Shown here one piece after another: positions 25,881 to 35,543 of a stretch of 64,000 nucleotides of DNA. The position numbers and the translations under genes were made by a program. The DNA lies in assembly GCF_003628445.1 (NCBI RefSeq), contig NZ_RBZO01000001.1, forward strand, positions 294,558-358,557, given 5' to 3'. The notes under the pieces are model-generated. The model saw only the letters and a program-made list of their open reading frames with translations, did no database searches and was not told the DNA's origin. Position 1 is the stretch's first letter, and every line of letters starts with the position of its first letter. This DNA is from Oceanobacillus bengalensis. GTDB lineage: Bacteria > Bacillota > Bacilli > Bacillales > Amphibacillaceae.

Positions 25881-26915
25881 ATGTCTAAAAAAATCAATGA
25901 TACCATTATTAGAGCTTACAATGGAGAAGAAACGAATTACACCCCAGCATGGTTTATGCGACAGGCGGGTAGATCCCAGCCTGAATATCGTAAGCTTAAA
26001 GAAAAGTATTCTTTATTTGAGATTACACATCAACCAGAATTATGTGCCTATGTGACGAGGCTTCCAGTTGAGAATTACGGTGTTGATGCCGCGATTTTAT
26101 ATAAGGATATTATGAGTCCCTTGCCAGCTTTAGGGGTTGATGTAGAAATTAAAAGTGGAATTGGACCCGTAATTCATAATCCAATTAAAAGCATGCAAGA
26201 TGTTGAAAAACTAGGGCAAATTAACCCTACATCAGATGTACCTTATGTACTGGATACAATAAAACTATTAACGGAAGAACAATTAGAAGTCCCGTTAATT
26301 GGTTTTAGTGGTGCACCTTTTACGTTAGCTAGTTACATGATTGAAGGTGGCCCATCCAAAAATTACAGTAAAACGAAAGCACTAATGTATCGTGAACCTG
26401 AAACATGGTTTGCGTTAATGGATAAGCTAGCGGATATGGTCATTACGTATGTAGAGGCGCAGGTAAGTGCAGGAGCAAGAGCTATTCAAATTTTTGACTC
26501 ATGGGTTGGTGCTTTAAATGCGGCTGATTATCGCGTGTTCATTAAACCAGTCATGACAAGAATTTTTTCTGAACTAAGACAACAACAAGTGCCACTTATT
26601 ATTTTTGGTGTTGGTGCTCGTCATTTGCTTTTAGAGTGGAACGACTTACCTGTTGATGTTATTGGACTAGATTGGCGTACATCTATCGCTGAGGCTCGTC
26701 AGATGGGTGTAACCAAGGTTCTTCAAGGGAATCTTGACCCAACGATATTATTAACTGAATGGAAGACCATTGAAAATCGAGTAAAAGCAATTTTAGATGC
26801 AGGAATGAATGATGGAAGGCATGTCTTTAATCTTGGGCATGGTGTTACACCTGATATCAAACCAGAAACATTGAAAAAATTAACTGATTTCATTCACGAA
26901 TATTCAAATCGATAA
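25881..26915 (+). CDS. hemE: HemE, uroporphyrinogen decarboxylase
   Basis: 344 residues from ATG 25881, preceded by AAGGATGG. The N-terminal signature [10 protein letters not shown] with the substrate-binding Arg residues and the family run [17 protein letters not shown] are present; GNLDP and FNLGHGVTP lie near the C-terminus. It converts uroporphyrinogen III to coproporphyrinogen III. First gene of hemE-hemH-hemY. Confidence 0.96.
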   Translation: MSKKINDTIIRAYNGEETNYTPAWFMRQAGRSQPEYRKLKEKYSLFEITHQPELCAYVTRLPVENYGVDAAILYKDIMSPLPALGVDVEIKSGIGPVIHNPIKSMQDVEKLGQINPTSDVPYVLDTIKLLTEEQLEVPLIGFSGAPFTLASYMIEGGPSKNYSKTKALMYREPETWFALMDKLADMVITYVEAQVSAGARAIQIFDSWVGALNAADYRVFIKPVMTRIFSELRQQQVPLIIFGVGARHLLLEWNDLPVDVIGLDWRTSIAEARQMGVTKVLQGNLDPTILLTEWKTIENRVKAILDAGMNDGRHVFNLGHGVTPDIKPETLKKLTDFIHEYSNR

Positions 26916-26940
26916 AAATTTTTAAAGAGGTGCAGAGGAA

Positions 26941-27876
26941 ATGAGCAAAAAGAAATTAGGACTATTAGTAATGGCATATGGTACACCCTACAATGAAGAG
27001 GACATTGAGCCATATTATACACATATTCGTCACGGAAGAAAACCTGAAGCCGAAGCACTTCAAGATTTAAAAGACCGTTATAAAGCAATCGGTGGTATTT
27101 CACCTTTAGCAAAAATTACGGAAGAACAAACGAAAGCTTTAGAAGATCGTTTAAATGCAAGCCAAGATGAATTCGAATTTAAAGCTTATATTGGTTTGAA
27201 ACATATTCATCCATTTATCGAAGACACAGTAGAGGTAATGGCTAAAGATGGAGTTAAGGAAGCTGTATCATTAGTATTGGCTCCACATTATTCCACATTT
27301 AGCGTGAAATCATACAATGATCGTGCGCAGGATGAGGCATCTAAATATGGAATGACCATCAAATCTGTTCAAAGCTGGTACAACGAAGCAGGATTTATTA
27401 AATTCTGGGCTGATGGAATCAAGGGAATTTTTGCAAATATGTCTGAAGATGAACGCGAAAAAGCAGTGCTAATCGTTTCAGCACATAGTCTACCTGAGAA
27501 AATCTTACAAAATGGCGACCCATACCCGAATCAATTAAAAGAAACAGCAGATTTAGTTGCTAAAGCAGCAGGTGTTGCGAATTACGAACTAGGCTGGCAA
27601 AGTGAAGGAAACACACCTGACCCATGGCTTGGACCAGATGTACAAGATCTAACACGTGAATTGTATGAACAAAAAGGCTATCGTTCATTTGTTTATGCAC
27701 CAGTAGGCTTTGTGGCAAATCACTTGGAAGTTCTTTATGATAATGATTATGAGTGTAAAGTAGTATGTGATGAGTTAGGTGCAAACTACTATCGCCCTGA
27801 GATGCCAAATTCTCATCCTGGGTTTATCAATACATTGGCAGAAGTAGTATTAAATGTAGCGAAGAGTGAAGCGTAA
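26941..27876 (+). CDS. hemH: HemH, ferrochelatase (coproporphyrin type)
   Basis: 311 residues, AAAGAGGTG upstream. Metal-site His in SAHSLPEK at about 182 and conserved Glu in the C-terminal part ([15 protein letters not shown], then [15 protein letters not shown]). In Gram-positive bacteria this enzyme inserts iron into coproporphyrin III in the coproporphyrin-dependent branch. Its stop overlaps the hemY start by one base (TAATG). Confidence 0.95.
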   Translation: MSKKKLGLLVMAYGTPYNEEDIEPYYTHIRHGRKPEAEALQDLKDRYKAIGGISPLAKITEEQTKALEDRLNASQDEFEFKAYIGLKHIHPFIEDTVEVMAKDGVKEAVSLVLAPHYSTFSVKSYNDRAQDEASKYGMTIKSVQSWYNEAGFIKFWADGIKGIFANMSEDEREKAVLIVSAHSLPEKILQNGDPYPNQLKETADLVAKAAGVANYELGWQSEGNTPDPWLGPDVQDLTRELYEQKGYRSFVYAPVGFVANHLEVLYDNDYECKVVCDELGANYYRPEMPNSHPGFINTLAEVVLNVAKSEA

Positions 27877-29279
27877 TGGAAGCAAAAAATATTGTGATTG
27901 TAGGTGGCGGAATCAGCGGATTATCCGCTGCCTACTTTTTGCAAAAAGCAATTCAGCAAAATCAGTTAGCCTATAAAGTTAAATTGGTAGAGGCAACGAA
28001 CCACTTAGGTGGGAAAATAAAAACGAAGAAGCTTGATGGCTATACGATTGAACTGGGGCCAGATTCCCTACTTTCTAGAAAGCCTGCAATTGTAAACCTT
28101 GTTAAAGAACTTGGACTAGAGGATAAAATGATCCGTAATGCAACTGGACAATCGTATATTTTGCACAATAAAAAATTACATAAGTTACCTAAAGGAACGT
28201 TTATGGGTGTTCCGAAAGAAGTAGGTCCCCTATTATCGTCTGGACTAATCTCTACAACGGGAAAAATCCGTGCACTTGCTGATCTAATTTTGCCAAAGGG
28301 GAAGGCGCAGGAAGACATGTCAATTGGTTCATTGATGCGTAGACGCTTTGGAGATGAAGTGGTAGACCGTCAAATTTCTCCATTGTTATCTGGTATTCAT
28401 TCTGGAGATATTGATGAGATGAGTATAAAGGCTACTAGTCCTCTTTTTTATCAAGTAGAACAAAAATATGGAAGCGTTATAAAAGGCTTGCAAAAAGCAA
28501 TGCCAAAGTCTTCAAAAACGAAGGGGAAAAAGCAAGCTAGCATGTTTTTCTCTTTTGAGGATGGATTAGAGACACTTATTAATCGATTGGCAGAGAAATT
28601 AGAAAAAGATAGTGTTATCGTAAATTGTGCGGTTGATCACGTAGAAAAGAAAGCCAATTACTATCATCTTTTACTTAGTGATGGGGACGTTCTAAAAGCA
28701 GATGCTGTTATTATGGCTACAGAGCATCAAGCAATTCCTAAAATGTTTAGTCAATATGATTTTCTAAAAGAATTATATGAAATACCTTCTACCTCATCGG
28801 CAAATGTTGTCTTAACATTTGATTCAAGAGCAATTAAGAAGGATGTTGATGGAACAGGTTTTCAAGTATCGCGTGAGAGTAATGATTTCAGGATTACCGC
28901 ATGTACTTGGACAAATAAAAAATGGCCAATGACAACACCAGAAGGAAAAGTAATGTTAAGGTGTTATGTTGGAAAGCCTAGTGATCAGGAAATTGTTGAT
29001 TTATCGGATGAAGAAATTACTCAAATCGTCTTGAAAGATTTAAAGAAAGTAATGAAAATAAAGGGACAACCAGAATTTTCGGTTGTAACACGCTGGAAAG
29101 ATGCAAGACCACAATATACAGTGGGGCATTTGGATAGAGTGAAGGAAGTGCGACGTGAAATTACTGAAACACTTCCAGGAGTTTATTTAATTGGTAGCTC
29201 TTATGATGGTGCTGGAATTCCAGATTGTATTGGAAATGCTGAAAAGGTAGCGGATGAAGTGCTTGGATTTATAAGGTAG
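27876..29279 (+). CDS. hemY: HemY/CgoX, coproporphyrinogen III oxidase (FAD)
   Basis: 467 residues. FAD-binding motif IVGGGISGLSAAYFL at about 7-21 and the C-terminal flavin motif YLIGSSYDGAGIPDC. It oxidises coproporphyrinogen III to coproporphyrin III before iron insertion. It is translationally coupled to hemH. A terminator and a 21-bp tandem repeat array follow. Confidence 0.95.
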   Translation: MEAKNIVIVGGGISGLSAAYFLQKAIQQNQLAYKVKLVEATNHLGGKIKTKKLDGYTIELGPDSLLSRKPAIVNLVKELGLEDKMIRNATGQSYILHNKKLHKLPKGTFMGVPKEVGPLLSSGLISTTGKIRALADLILPKGKAQEDMSIGSLMRRRFGDEVVDRQISPLLSGIHSGDIDEMSIKATSPLFYQVEQKYGSVIKGLQKAMPKSSKTKGKKQASMFFSFEDGLETLINRLAEKLEKDSVIVNCAVDHVEKKANYYHLLLSDGDVLKADAVIMATEHQAIPKMFSQYDFLKELYEIPSTSSANVVLTFDSRAIKKDVDGTGFQVSRESNDFRITACTWTNKKWPMTTPEGKVMLRCYVGKPSDQEIVDLSDEEITQIVLKDLKKVMKIKGQPEFSVVTRWKDARPQYTVGHLDRVKEVRREITETLPGVYLIGSSYDGAGIPDCIGNAEKVADEVLGFIR

Positions 29280-29290
29280 CTTAGGTGAAG

Positions 29291-29320
29291 GGCTCTAAAC
29301 GTTGGTTTGGAGCCTTTTAT
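29291..29320 (+). terminator. Terminator of hemEHY
   Basis: GGCTCTAAAC pairs with GTTTGGAGCC around GTTG, followed by TTTTAT, 11 bases after the hemY stop. Confidence 0.78.
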
Positions 29321-29328
29321 GTTGATTA

Positions 29329-29433
29329 CGCCAAAGTTCACAGTGAATTCGCTGAAAGTTCACAGAGAATCGCCAAAGTTCACAATCATTTCGCTGAAGT
29401 TCACAACTAAATCGCCAAAGTTCACAATTGGCC
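29329..29433 (+). repeat. Array of five 21-bp tandem repeats
   Basis: Five units of exactly 21 bp begin at 29329, 29350, 29371, 29392 and 29413. Each starts CGCYRAAG or close to it, contains GTTCACA and ends in six to seven variable bases. Alternate units read CGCC and CGCT. The array lies between the hemY and pepF terminators. A related array in the opposite orientation is at 44695-44789. Confidence 0.88.
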
Positions 29434-29462
29434 CACAATCCACCTCTCCACCCCTCTCAAAC

Positions 29463-29495
29463 AAAAAAAGGATGAACAGCAAAGTACTGTTCACC
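29463..29495 (-). terminator. Terminator of pepF
   Basis: On the minus strand GGTGAACAG pairs with CTGTTCATC and is followed by seven T, 12 bases after the pepF stop. Confidence 0.8.
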
Positions 29496-29506
29496 CCCTC
29501 AAAAGA

Positions 29507-31327
29507 TTATTCATAACTCTTAACTAATTCATCAACGAGCGATCCAACATAACGGACAGCAATCTTAATCGCATCAGGTTTTGACATGTCAACTCCTGCT
29601 TGTTTGATTAAATCAAGTGGCTTCATCGTTCCACCAGACTTAAGCACGTTTAGCCAACGTTCTACGGCTGGTGTGCCTTCTTCCTTAATCTTCTTAGCAA
29701 CTGCTGTAGAGACAGTTAAACCAGCTGAATAAGTGTATGGATAGAGGCCCATATAATAATGTTGCTGGCGCATCCAAGTTAAACCTGCACCCTGATCAAT
29801 TGTAACAGCATCCCCCCAGAAGTTAATGAGTGCTTCACGTTTCTCCTTACATAGAACATCAGCTGTTAATGGTACACCTTGTTCCGCTAAATGATAGACA
29901 CGACGCTGGAATTCGGCTTCCAATAAATGAGTAACAAAATTATGGTAATAGGTTCCGAGTAATTGCGAGATCACCCAACGTTTCATACGATTATCATCTT
30001 TATGTTTTTCCAGTAAATAATTTGCTAGTAGCATTTCGTTTAATGTTGATGGAGCTTCCACAAAGTACATAGAAGGACGTGTGTTTAATATCCTCTGGTT
30101 TTCACCAGCAAGATAGAAGTGGCCTGCATGTCCTAATTCATGTGCTAGTACAAAAGCACCACGCATCGTATCTGTCCATGTAATTAGAATATATGGATGA
30201 ACACCATATGGGCTTGAACAAAATGCACCATTAACCTTTCCATCATTATTTGCTAAATCGACCCAACGGTCATTAAGTCCTTTTTCCATTATCTGTGTAT
30301 ATTCTGGTCCCATCACTTCAAGTGCACGAAGAATTGTTTCTTTTGCTTCATCATAGGTTGTGTGTGGATTAAAGGATGGGTCTAGTGGCGCCTTTAAGTC
30401 ATAGTAACGCATTTCTTTAAGTCCTAATTTTTCTTTCTTTAATTTTGCATATTTGCGCATATGGGGTGCCAGCTCTTTTTGAATAACGTCTAGTTGATTA
30501 TGGTACATTTCCTTTGTTACTTGCTGTGGTGCGAGTAACATATCTGTAACAGTTTCATAGGAACGTAAGCGTGCTAGTGTTACTTGTTTGGTTACTTCAG
30601 TTGAATAGGTTGCAGCAAATGTATTTTTGTACCTGTTTAATGTATTTGTGAACGATGTATATGCTTTGTTGCGTAACCCAGCATCTGATGATAATTCATA
30701 ACGGTCTTCATACAACGGAGCAGACATTGGCAATTCTTCACCAGTATCAGTGGAAATTGGATCAAAGCGCATGTCGGATGCTTTTGTACGCTGATAAATC
30801 ATATAGGGAGCATTTTGCAACTGCCCTAATGCTGCCAGTGTCTCTTCAATTTCAGGTGATAGGGTATAGGCCTTTTCTTCTTTTAAATCCGCAAATAGTT
30901 TAATGTATGTTTGTAATTCGGGTTCATCTATTAAAAATTGCTCGATGGTTTCATCAGGAAGTGCGAGCAACTCTGACCTGAAAAAAGAGAGCTTTGCATC
31001 AATTACAGCAAGTGTTGAACTTACCTTTGCTGTGTCTCGTTGATTATCTGGATCCGAACCATCTGCACTGGATTTAAGATTAGCATATGTAGCTACTCTG
31101 ACAATTCTTTGTCTGTATTCTTCAACTGTAATAATGCATTCTAATAAAGTAGCCGCATCATTTCTTAATTTTGTTTTATATTTCGTTACATTTTTAACAT
31201 CTTCTTTGATGCTTTTTAATTCATTTTTCCATGCTTCATCAGAAATAAATAAATCTGTTAAATCCCATTTTTGTTCTTCAGGTACTTGTGAACGATGAGA
31301 ACTGCTTGTGCTAGATAGTGTAGTCAT
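29507..31327 (-). CDS. pepF: PepF, oligoendopeptidase F (M3 metallopeptidase)
   Basis: 606 residues. The zinc motif HELGH (in FVLAHELGHAGHF) is at about 391-395, with the downstream Glu in APSTLNEMLLANYLL. The length and sequence match cytosolic PepF, which cuts peptides of roughly 7-17 residues. GAAGGAGAA precedes the start. Flanked by terminators, so it is probably a single-gene unit. Confidence 0.94.
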   Translation of the reverse strand: MTTLSSTSSSHRSQVPEEQKWDLTDLFISDEAWKNELKSIKEDVKNVTKYKTKLRNDAATLLECIITVEEYRQRIVRVATYANLKSSADGSDPDNQRDTAKVSSTLAVIDAKLSFFRSELLALPDETIEQFLIDEPELQTYIKLFADLKEEKAYTLSPEIEETLAALGQLQNAPYMIYQRTKASDMRFDPISTDTGEELPMSAPLYEDRYELSSDAGLRNKAYTSFTNTLNRYKNTFAATYSTEVTKQVTLARLRSYETVTDMLLAPQQVTKEMYHNQLDVIQKELAPHMRKYAKLKKEKLGLKEMRYYDLKAPLDPSFNPHTTYDEAKETILRALEVMGPEYTQIMEKGLNDRWVDLANNDGKVNGAFCSSPYGVHPYILITWTDTMRGAFVLAHELGHAGHFYLAGENQRILNTRPSMYFVEAPSTLNEMLLANYLLEKHKDDNRMKRWVISQLLGTYYHNFVTHLLEAEFQRRVYHLAEQGVPLTADVLCKEKREALINFWGDAVTIDQGAGLTWMRQQHYYMGLYPYTYSAGLTVSTAVAKKIKEEGTPAVERWLNVLKSGGTMKPLDLIKQAGVDMSKPDAIKIAVRYVGSLVDELVKSYE

Positions 31328-31416
31328 CGAATTCTCCTTCCAAAAATAATTATTTCGCTACTCTAAGTAATTATAATGCAAAAACAAATAGAAAGATATC
31401 ATTATTCTGACATTTA

Positions 31417-31447
31417 TAAAAAAAATACAGCTAACAAGCAGCTGTAT
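31417..31447 (-). terminator. Terminator of yhfH
   Basis: ATACAGCT pairs with AGCTGTAT around a 7-base loop, followed on the minus strand by eight T. It separates yhfH from pepF. Confidence 0.85.
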
Positions 31448-31505
31448 TATAATATATAACATATAGTAAATAACATCTTAGAATGGGAGTTAATCTTAGG
31501 CATTT

Positions 31506-31634
31506 CTATCTAGCCGGGTGGTCACATTCATCACAAACATTGCCATAGCAGTCAGCTTTTTCGTGGATTTCGCCACCGCATCTGTGACATTTCTTTTTCG
31601 GTAAATTTCTGAAAAACTCTAGTACACTGATCAT
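31506..31634 (-). CDS. yhfH: YhfH-family small zinc-ribbon-like protein
   Basis: 42 residues: MISVLEFFRNLPKKK followed by CHRCGGEIHE and then C-x4-5-C-x2-C (CYGNVCDEC). The two CxxC knuckles suggest a bound zinc. AAAGGGGGA lies 7 bases before the ATG. The N-terminal EFFRNLP and the Cys pattern match Bacillus YhfH. It is divergent from yhfI, as in B. subtilis. The function is unknown. Confidence 0.8.
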   Translation of the reverse strand: MISVLEFFRNLPKKKCHRCGGEIHEKADCYGNVCDECDHPAR

Positions 31635-31735
31635 GATTGAATCCCCCTTTAGTTGATTTACTATATTGTATTACCACAGTAGTATTTTTGTCAATGCTGT
31701 TTTATAACAAATTCGAAATTAGGAGGGTGTTTTTA

Positions 31736-32467
31736 ATGAAATTAACAGTAGTTGGGTATTGGGGAGGCTTTCCAGCTGTAGATGGGGCGACCTCTGCCTA
31801 TTTATTAGAAAAAGATAATTTCACATTATTAATTGACGTAGGGAGTGGGTCCTTAGCGAAGTTACAGAAGTACAAATCTGTATCAAATCTAGATGCAGTT
31901 ATCGTTTCCCACTATCATCATGACCACATTGCAGATGTCGGTGTATTACAATATGCACGTTTAATTGACTATTATGTAACAGGAACTGATACAGTTTTAC
32001 CGATTTATGGACATGATGAGGATACCGAGGGTTTTGCTTCACTAACCCATACTTATACAAAAGGGATTGCCTACCAGCCAGATAAAACGCTTCATGTTGG
32101 CCCATTTCAGATTACATTTATGAAAACGAATCATCCTGTAGCCTGTTTTGGCATGCGGATTACGGATGGGGAAAGCATTCTGGTGTATACTGCAGATTCT
32201 AGTTACAAGGATGAATGGATAGAATTCGCGGGAGATGCTGATTTATTTATTACAGATTGTAATTATTACGCAGGACAGGATGGTACAAAGGCAGGGCATA
32301 TGAATAGTGAAGAAGCTGGAAAAATAGCGGCTGGAGCAAATGTAAAAGCATTAATGTTGAGTCATTTGCCGCAGTATGGTGATAGAAATAAATTAGCAGA
32401 AGAAGCTGGCCGACTTTTTAATGGTAAAATTATGTTAGCAGAAGAGGGGCTTGTTTGGCGTAAATAG
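31736..32467 (+). CDS. yhfI: YhfI, metallo-beta-lactamase-fold hydrolase
   Basis: 243 residues from ATG 31736, preceded by AGGAGGG; an earlier in-frame start at 31637 lies in the divergent promoter region. The metal motif SHYHHDH at about 59-65 and further ligands in KTNHPV, YTADSSY and LSHLPQY mark an MBL-fold hydrolase of the RNase Z/ElaC-like group. Substrate unknown. It lies just before lplJ, as in Bacillus. Confidence 0.85.
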   Translation: MKLTVVGYWGGFPAVDGATSAYLLEKDNFTLLIDVGSGSLAKLQKYKSVSNLDAVIVSHYHHDHIADVGVLQYARLIDYYVTGTDTVLPIYGHDEDTEGFASLTHTYTKGIAYQPDKTLHVGPFQITFMKTNHPVACFGMRITDGESILVYTADSSYKDEWIEFAGDADLFITDCNYYAGQDGTKAGHMNSEEAGKIAAGANVKALMLSHLPQYGDRNKLAEEAGRLFNGKIMLAEEGLVWRK

Positions 32468-32545
32468 GCTTTAATCTTTGAATCCGTTTTATAATTGAAT
32501 TAAACTAGTAAGAGTAGAAACATACATTTATAGGAGGCTTAATTC

Positions 32546-33541
32546 ATGAAGTTTATAGATAATAAAGGAATCACTGATCCAATGGTGAACTTAGCGATTG
32601 AGGAATATATTTTAGAGAATTTTGGTGAGAAGGATACATATTTATTATTTTATATCAATAAGCCATCAATTATTATTGGTAGAAACCAAAACACGATTGA
32701 AGAAATCAATACGGATTATGTAGATGAAAAAGGGATTAAAGTTGTACGTCGCCTGTCTGGTGGGGGAGCTGTTTATCATGATGAGGAGAATTTAAACTTT
32801 AGCTTTATTACAAAAGATGATGGAGAAAGTTTCCAAAACTTTGCTAAATTCCTACAGCCGATTATTAAAGTTCTAAACAAATTAGGTGTGCCAGCTGAAG
32901 TGCAAGGCCGCAATGATGTCGCTGTCGAAGGGCGTAAAATCTCTGGTAATGCAATGTTCTCAACTAAAGGGCGTATGTTCAGTCATGGAACATTAATGCT
33001 TGATTCTGACCTTGAAGAAGTTACGAAGTCATTGAAAGTGAAAAAGGAAAAAATTGCATCGAAGGGGATCAAATCGATTCGCAGTCGTGTTGCTAATATT
33101 TCAGAATACTTAGATGAAAAGATCTCAATGCAGGAATTTAAAGAAGCAATTCTTAAAAATGTTTTTGAAGTAGATGATGTGAAGGATGTTCCTCAATATG
33201 TTTTAACGGATGAAGATTGGGAAAAAATCAACGAAATCTCTAAAAACCGTTATCAAAAATGGGAATGGAACTATGGGAAATCTCCTTCCTATAATGTCGG
33301 GGAATCTCATAAATTCCCTGCAGGCCTTGTAGATATTCGTCTTGATGTTCAAAAAGGTGTTATCGAAAACTGTAAAATCTTTGGTGACTTCTTCGGTATT
33401 GGTGATGTAAAAGAATTAGAAGCCAAATTAATCGGTATTCGTCACGAACGACAAGCAATTGAAGATGCACTGATAGACTTTGATGTGCCACATTACCTTG
33501 GAAAAATATCGAAAGAAGATTTTATCGGTCTGCTATATTAA
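32546..33541 (+). CDS. lplJ: LplJ, lipoate-protein ligase
   Basis: 331 residues. The adenylate and lipoate-binding elements of the LplA family are present: RRLSGGGAVYHDEENLNFSF at about 71-90, GRNDVAVEGRKISGNA at about 130-145 with the Lys of the active site. A C-terminal accessory domain follows. It attaches free lipoate (or octanoate) to acyltransferase subunits and GcvH. AGGAGGC precedes the start. A terminator follows. Confidence 0.94.
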   Translation: MKFIDNKGITDPMVNLAIEEYILENFGEKDTYLLFYINKPSIIIGRNQNTIEEINTDYVDEKGIKVVRRLSGGGAVYHDEENLNFSFITKDDGESFQNFAKFLQPIIKVLNKLGVPAEVQGRNDVAVEGRKISGNAMFSTKGRMFSHGTLMLDSDLEEVTKSLKVKKEKIASKGIKSIRSRVANISEYLDEKISMQEFKEAILKNVFEVDDVKDVPQYVLTDEDWEKINEISKNRYQKWEWNYGKSPSYNVGESHKFPAGLVDIRLDVQKGVIENCKIFGDFFGIGDVKELEAKLIGIRHERQAIEDALIDFDVPHYLGKISKEDFIGLLY

Positions 33542-33548
33542 TGTGTAT

Positions 33549-33587
33549 AAAAACATGCTCATGAAATGGAAGGGCATGTTTTTTTTG
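33549..33587 (+). terminator. Terminator of lplJ
   Basis: AACATGC pairs with GCATGTT, followed by a run of eight T, just after the lplJ stop. Confidence 0.8.
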
Positions 33588-33593
33588 CTTCAA

Positions 33594-33608
33594 ATGTTAG
33601 CGCTTTCT
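33594..33608. promoter_or_regulatory. cre-like (CcpA) site upstream of lcfB
   Basis: ATGTTAGCGCTTTCT differs at one position from the consensus WTGNAANCGNWNNCW. It lies about 150 bp upstream of the lcfB start, adjacent to the lplJ terminator. Function is inferred only from similarity. Confidence 0.35.
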
Positions 33609-33727
33609 ATTGAAATTACATTAAATATAATCTATAATTATAAAAAGTTAGAAAAGTTATAACAGTTAAACGCGTATGAATAGAGGAGGTGTAAATTAGT
33701 CGTCTGTAATATTTTTTTACATAAAAA

Positions 33728-33747
33728 ATGAATGATTATTCATTCAT
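33728..33747. promoter_or_regulatory. FadR box upstream of lcfB
   Basis: ATGAATGATTATTCATTCAT matches the Bacillus FadR operator consensus (TGAATGAnTAnTCATTCA) at every defined position. It ends just before the lcfB ribosome site AAAGGAGG. FadR, a TetR-type repressor, is released by long-chain acyl-CoA, so lcfB should be induced by fatty acids. Confidence 0.9.
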
Positions 33748-33762
33748 AAAGGAGGTTTACGA

Positions 33763-35310
33763 TTGAATTTAAGTGAACAATTATCAATAACTGCTATTGA
33801 AAATCCAAGTAAAACGGCGTATATATTCGAGAATAAAGAAACAAGTTATCAAGAATTGGAAGGTGCGGTTCGTAAATTTGCTTCTCAACTTGAGGAAATG
33901 GGAATCAAGAAGGGAGATCATATTGCATTAATTTTGGGGAACAGTCCTTATTACGTTATTAGTCTGTATGGTGCGCTTCGAGTGGGTGCGGTTGTAATCC
34001 CTATTAATCCACTCTATACAACAAGTGAAATTACATATATTTTAAATAATGGGGATGTTAAAGCCGTTATTACAATGGACGTGCTAATGCCAAAATTTGC
34101 TTCTACTACGAACCAACTTGCAAATGTTGACAGCTTTATTGTATGTGCGAGTAATCCAGATTTAACATTCGAAGACCATCCTTTCGAATCAAAGATTGTG
34201 CAGTTTACACAACTTATGCAAGGTGGAAGGCTTGATTATAATGGTCCAATATTAGATGAAGAAGATGTAGCGGTAATTCTATATACCTCTGGAACGACGG
34301 GGAATCCAAAAGGGGCACTACTAACGCATAGGAATCTTTATTCAAATGCGAAAGATGTTGCTGACTATCTTACAATAAGTAATCAAGACCGTGTTATTGC
34401 TGCATTACCAATGTTTCATGTATTTTGTTTAACGGTCGCACTTAATGCACCATTAATGAATGGTGGAACGGTTCTTATTCTACCTAAGTTTTCTCCAAAA
34501 GAAGTATTTCGCATGGCACAGGAAAATCAGGCTACAATATTTGCTGGTGTCCCAACCATGTATAATTTCCTGTTGCAAACTGTAAAGCATGATAATACAT
34601 TAACAGCAACATTTGCAGGTATACGTTTATGTATATCAGGAGGAGCTGCCATGCCTGTTGCCTTGTTGAAAGCTTTTGAAGAGACTTTTGATGTTATGTT
34701 ATCTGAGGGCTATGGCTTATCAGAAGCATCACCTGTGACATGTTTCAATCCGTTAGATCGACCAAGGAAACCAGGTTCGATTGGTCGAAGTATCATAAAT
34801 GTTGAGAATAAGATAGTAAATGAAATGGGAGAAGATGTTCAAGTAGGTGAAGTAGGAGAATTGGTTGTTAGAGGTCCCAATGTGATGAAGGGGTATTATA
34901 AGAACCCTGAAGAAACTGCTGCTACCCTTAAGGATGGTTGGTTATATACGGGGGACATGGCACGAATGGATGATGAAGGTTACTTTTACATTGTAGATCG
35001 TAAAAAAGATATGATTATTGTTGGTGGGTACAATGTGTATCCGAGGGAAGTTGAGGAAATATTATATTCACATCCAAGCGTTTCTGAAGTAGCAGTTATA
35101 GGTACACCTCATATAGAGAGAGGCGAAGAGGTCATTGCGTTTGTCGTTACAAGTGATCAAAATATTACAGAAGGTTATTTAAAAGAATTTTGTAAAGAGC
35201 ATCTCGCTGAATATAAAGTACCTTCTAAAATTGACTTTTTAGATGAATTACCGAAAAATACAACTGGTAAAATACTACGTAAAAGTTTGCGAGAACTCAT
35301 TCAACATTAA
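33763..35310 (+). CDS. lcfB: LcfB, long-chain fatty acid CoA ligase
   Basis: 515 residues, TTG start 7 bases after AAAGGAGG. Adenylate-forming motifs: YTSGTTGNPKGA at about 172-183, EGYGLSEASP at about 323-332, TGDMARMDDEGYFYIVDRKKD at about 397-417 split by a short linker, and the catalytic Lys in PKNTTGKILRK at the C-terminus. It activates fatty acids to acyl-CoA for beta-oxidation. Preceded by a FadR box and followed by a terminator, so probably a single-gene unit in the FadR regulon. Confidence 0.92.
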   Translation: MNLSEQLSITAIENPSKTAYIFENKETSYQELEGAVRKFASQLEEMGIKKGDHIALILGNSPYYVISLYGALRVGAVVIPINPLYTTSEITYILNNGDVKAVITMDVLMPKFASTTNQLANVDSFIVCASNPDLTFEDHPFESKIVQFTQLMQGGRLDYNGPILDEEDVAVILYTSGTTGNPKGALLTHRNLYSNAKDVADYLTISNQDRVIAALPMFHVFCLTVALNAPLMNGGTVLILPKFSPKEVFRMAQENQATIFAGVPTMYNFLLQTVKHDNTLTATFAGIRLCISGGAAMPVALLKAFEETFDVMLSEGYGLSEASPVTCFNPLDRPRKPGSIGRSIINVENKIVNEMGEDVQVGEVGELVVRGPNVMKGYYKNPEETAATLKDGWLYTGDMARMDDEGYFYIVDRKKDMIIVGGYNVYPREVEEILYSHPSVSEVAVIGTPHIERGEEVIAFVVTSDQNITEGYLKEFCKEHLAEYKVPSKIDFLDELPKNTTGKILRKSLRELIQH

Positions 35311-35316
35311 TAAGGA

Positions 35317-35358
35317 AATAAAGGTGTTTTAGAAGTGTATTCTAGAACACCTTTATTA
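35317..35358 (+). terminator. Terminator of lcfB
   Basis: AATAAAGGTGTT(TTAGA) pairs with (TCTAG)AACACCTTTATT, a stem of more than 12 bp directly after the lcfB stop. Confidence 0.8.
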
Positions 35359-35447
35359 GTGGGATAGACCTGATGATAATTTCGCAATGAATGTTATTTC
35401 AAATGAAAAATATATTAAAATTTGAACAAATTGATAATCTTTTTCTA

Positions 35448-35460
35448 AAAATTCGGTTTT
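35448..35460. promoter_or_regulatory. Possible ComK AT-box upstream of comK
   Basis: AAAATTCGGTTTT fits the AAAA-N5-TTTT half of a K-box, 83 bp before the comK start. A convincing second box at the usual spacing (8, 18 or 31 bp) is not seen, so autoactivation is uncertain in this AT-rich stretch. Confidence 0.4.
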
Positions 35461-35543
35461 CGCTTTCTTTTTTTGACGAAATTTGGTAAGTTATCTTTAA
35501 GCTACTTTCTTTTCGTTTTATAAAACGAAGGGATGATTTAAAA

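Noticed and set aside
29329..29433. CRISPR array
   Set aside because: Units are 21 bp in total with only six to seven variable bases, no spacers of 30 bp, and no cas genes nearby.
29307..29516. Open frame giving a heptapeptide repeat across the 21-bp array
   Set aside because: The heptads follow automatically from a 21-bp period. The frame starts within the hemY terminator and has no ribosome site.
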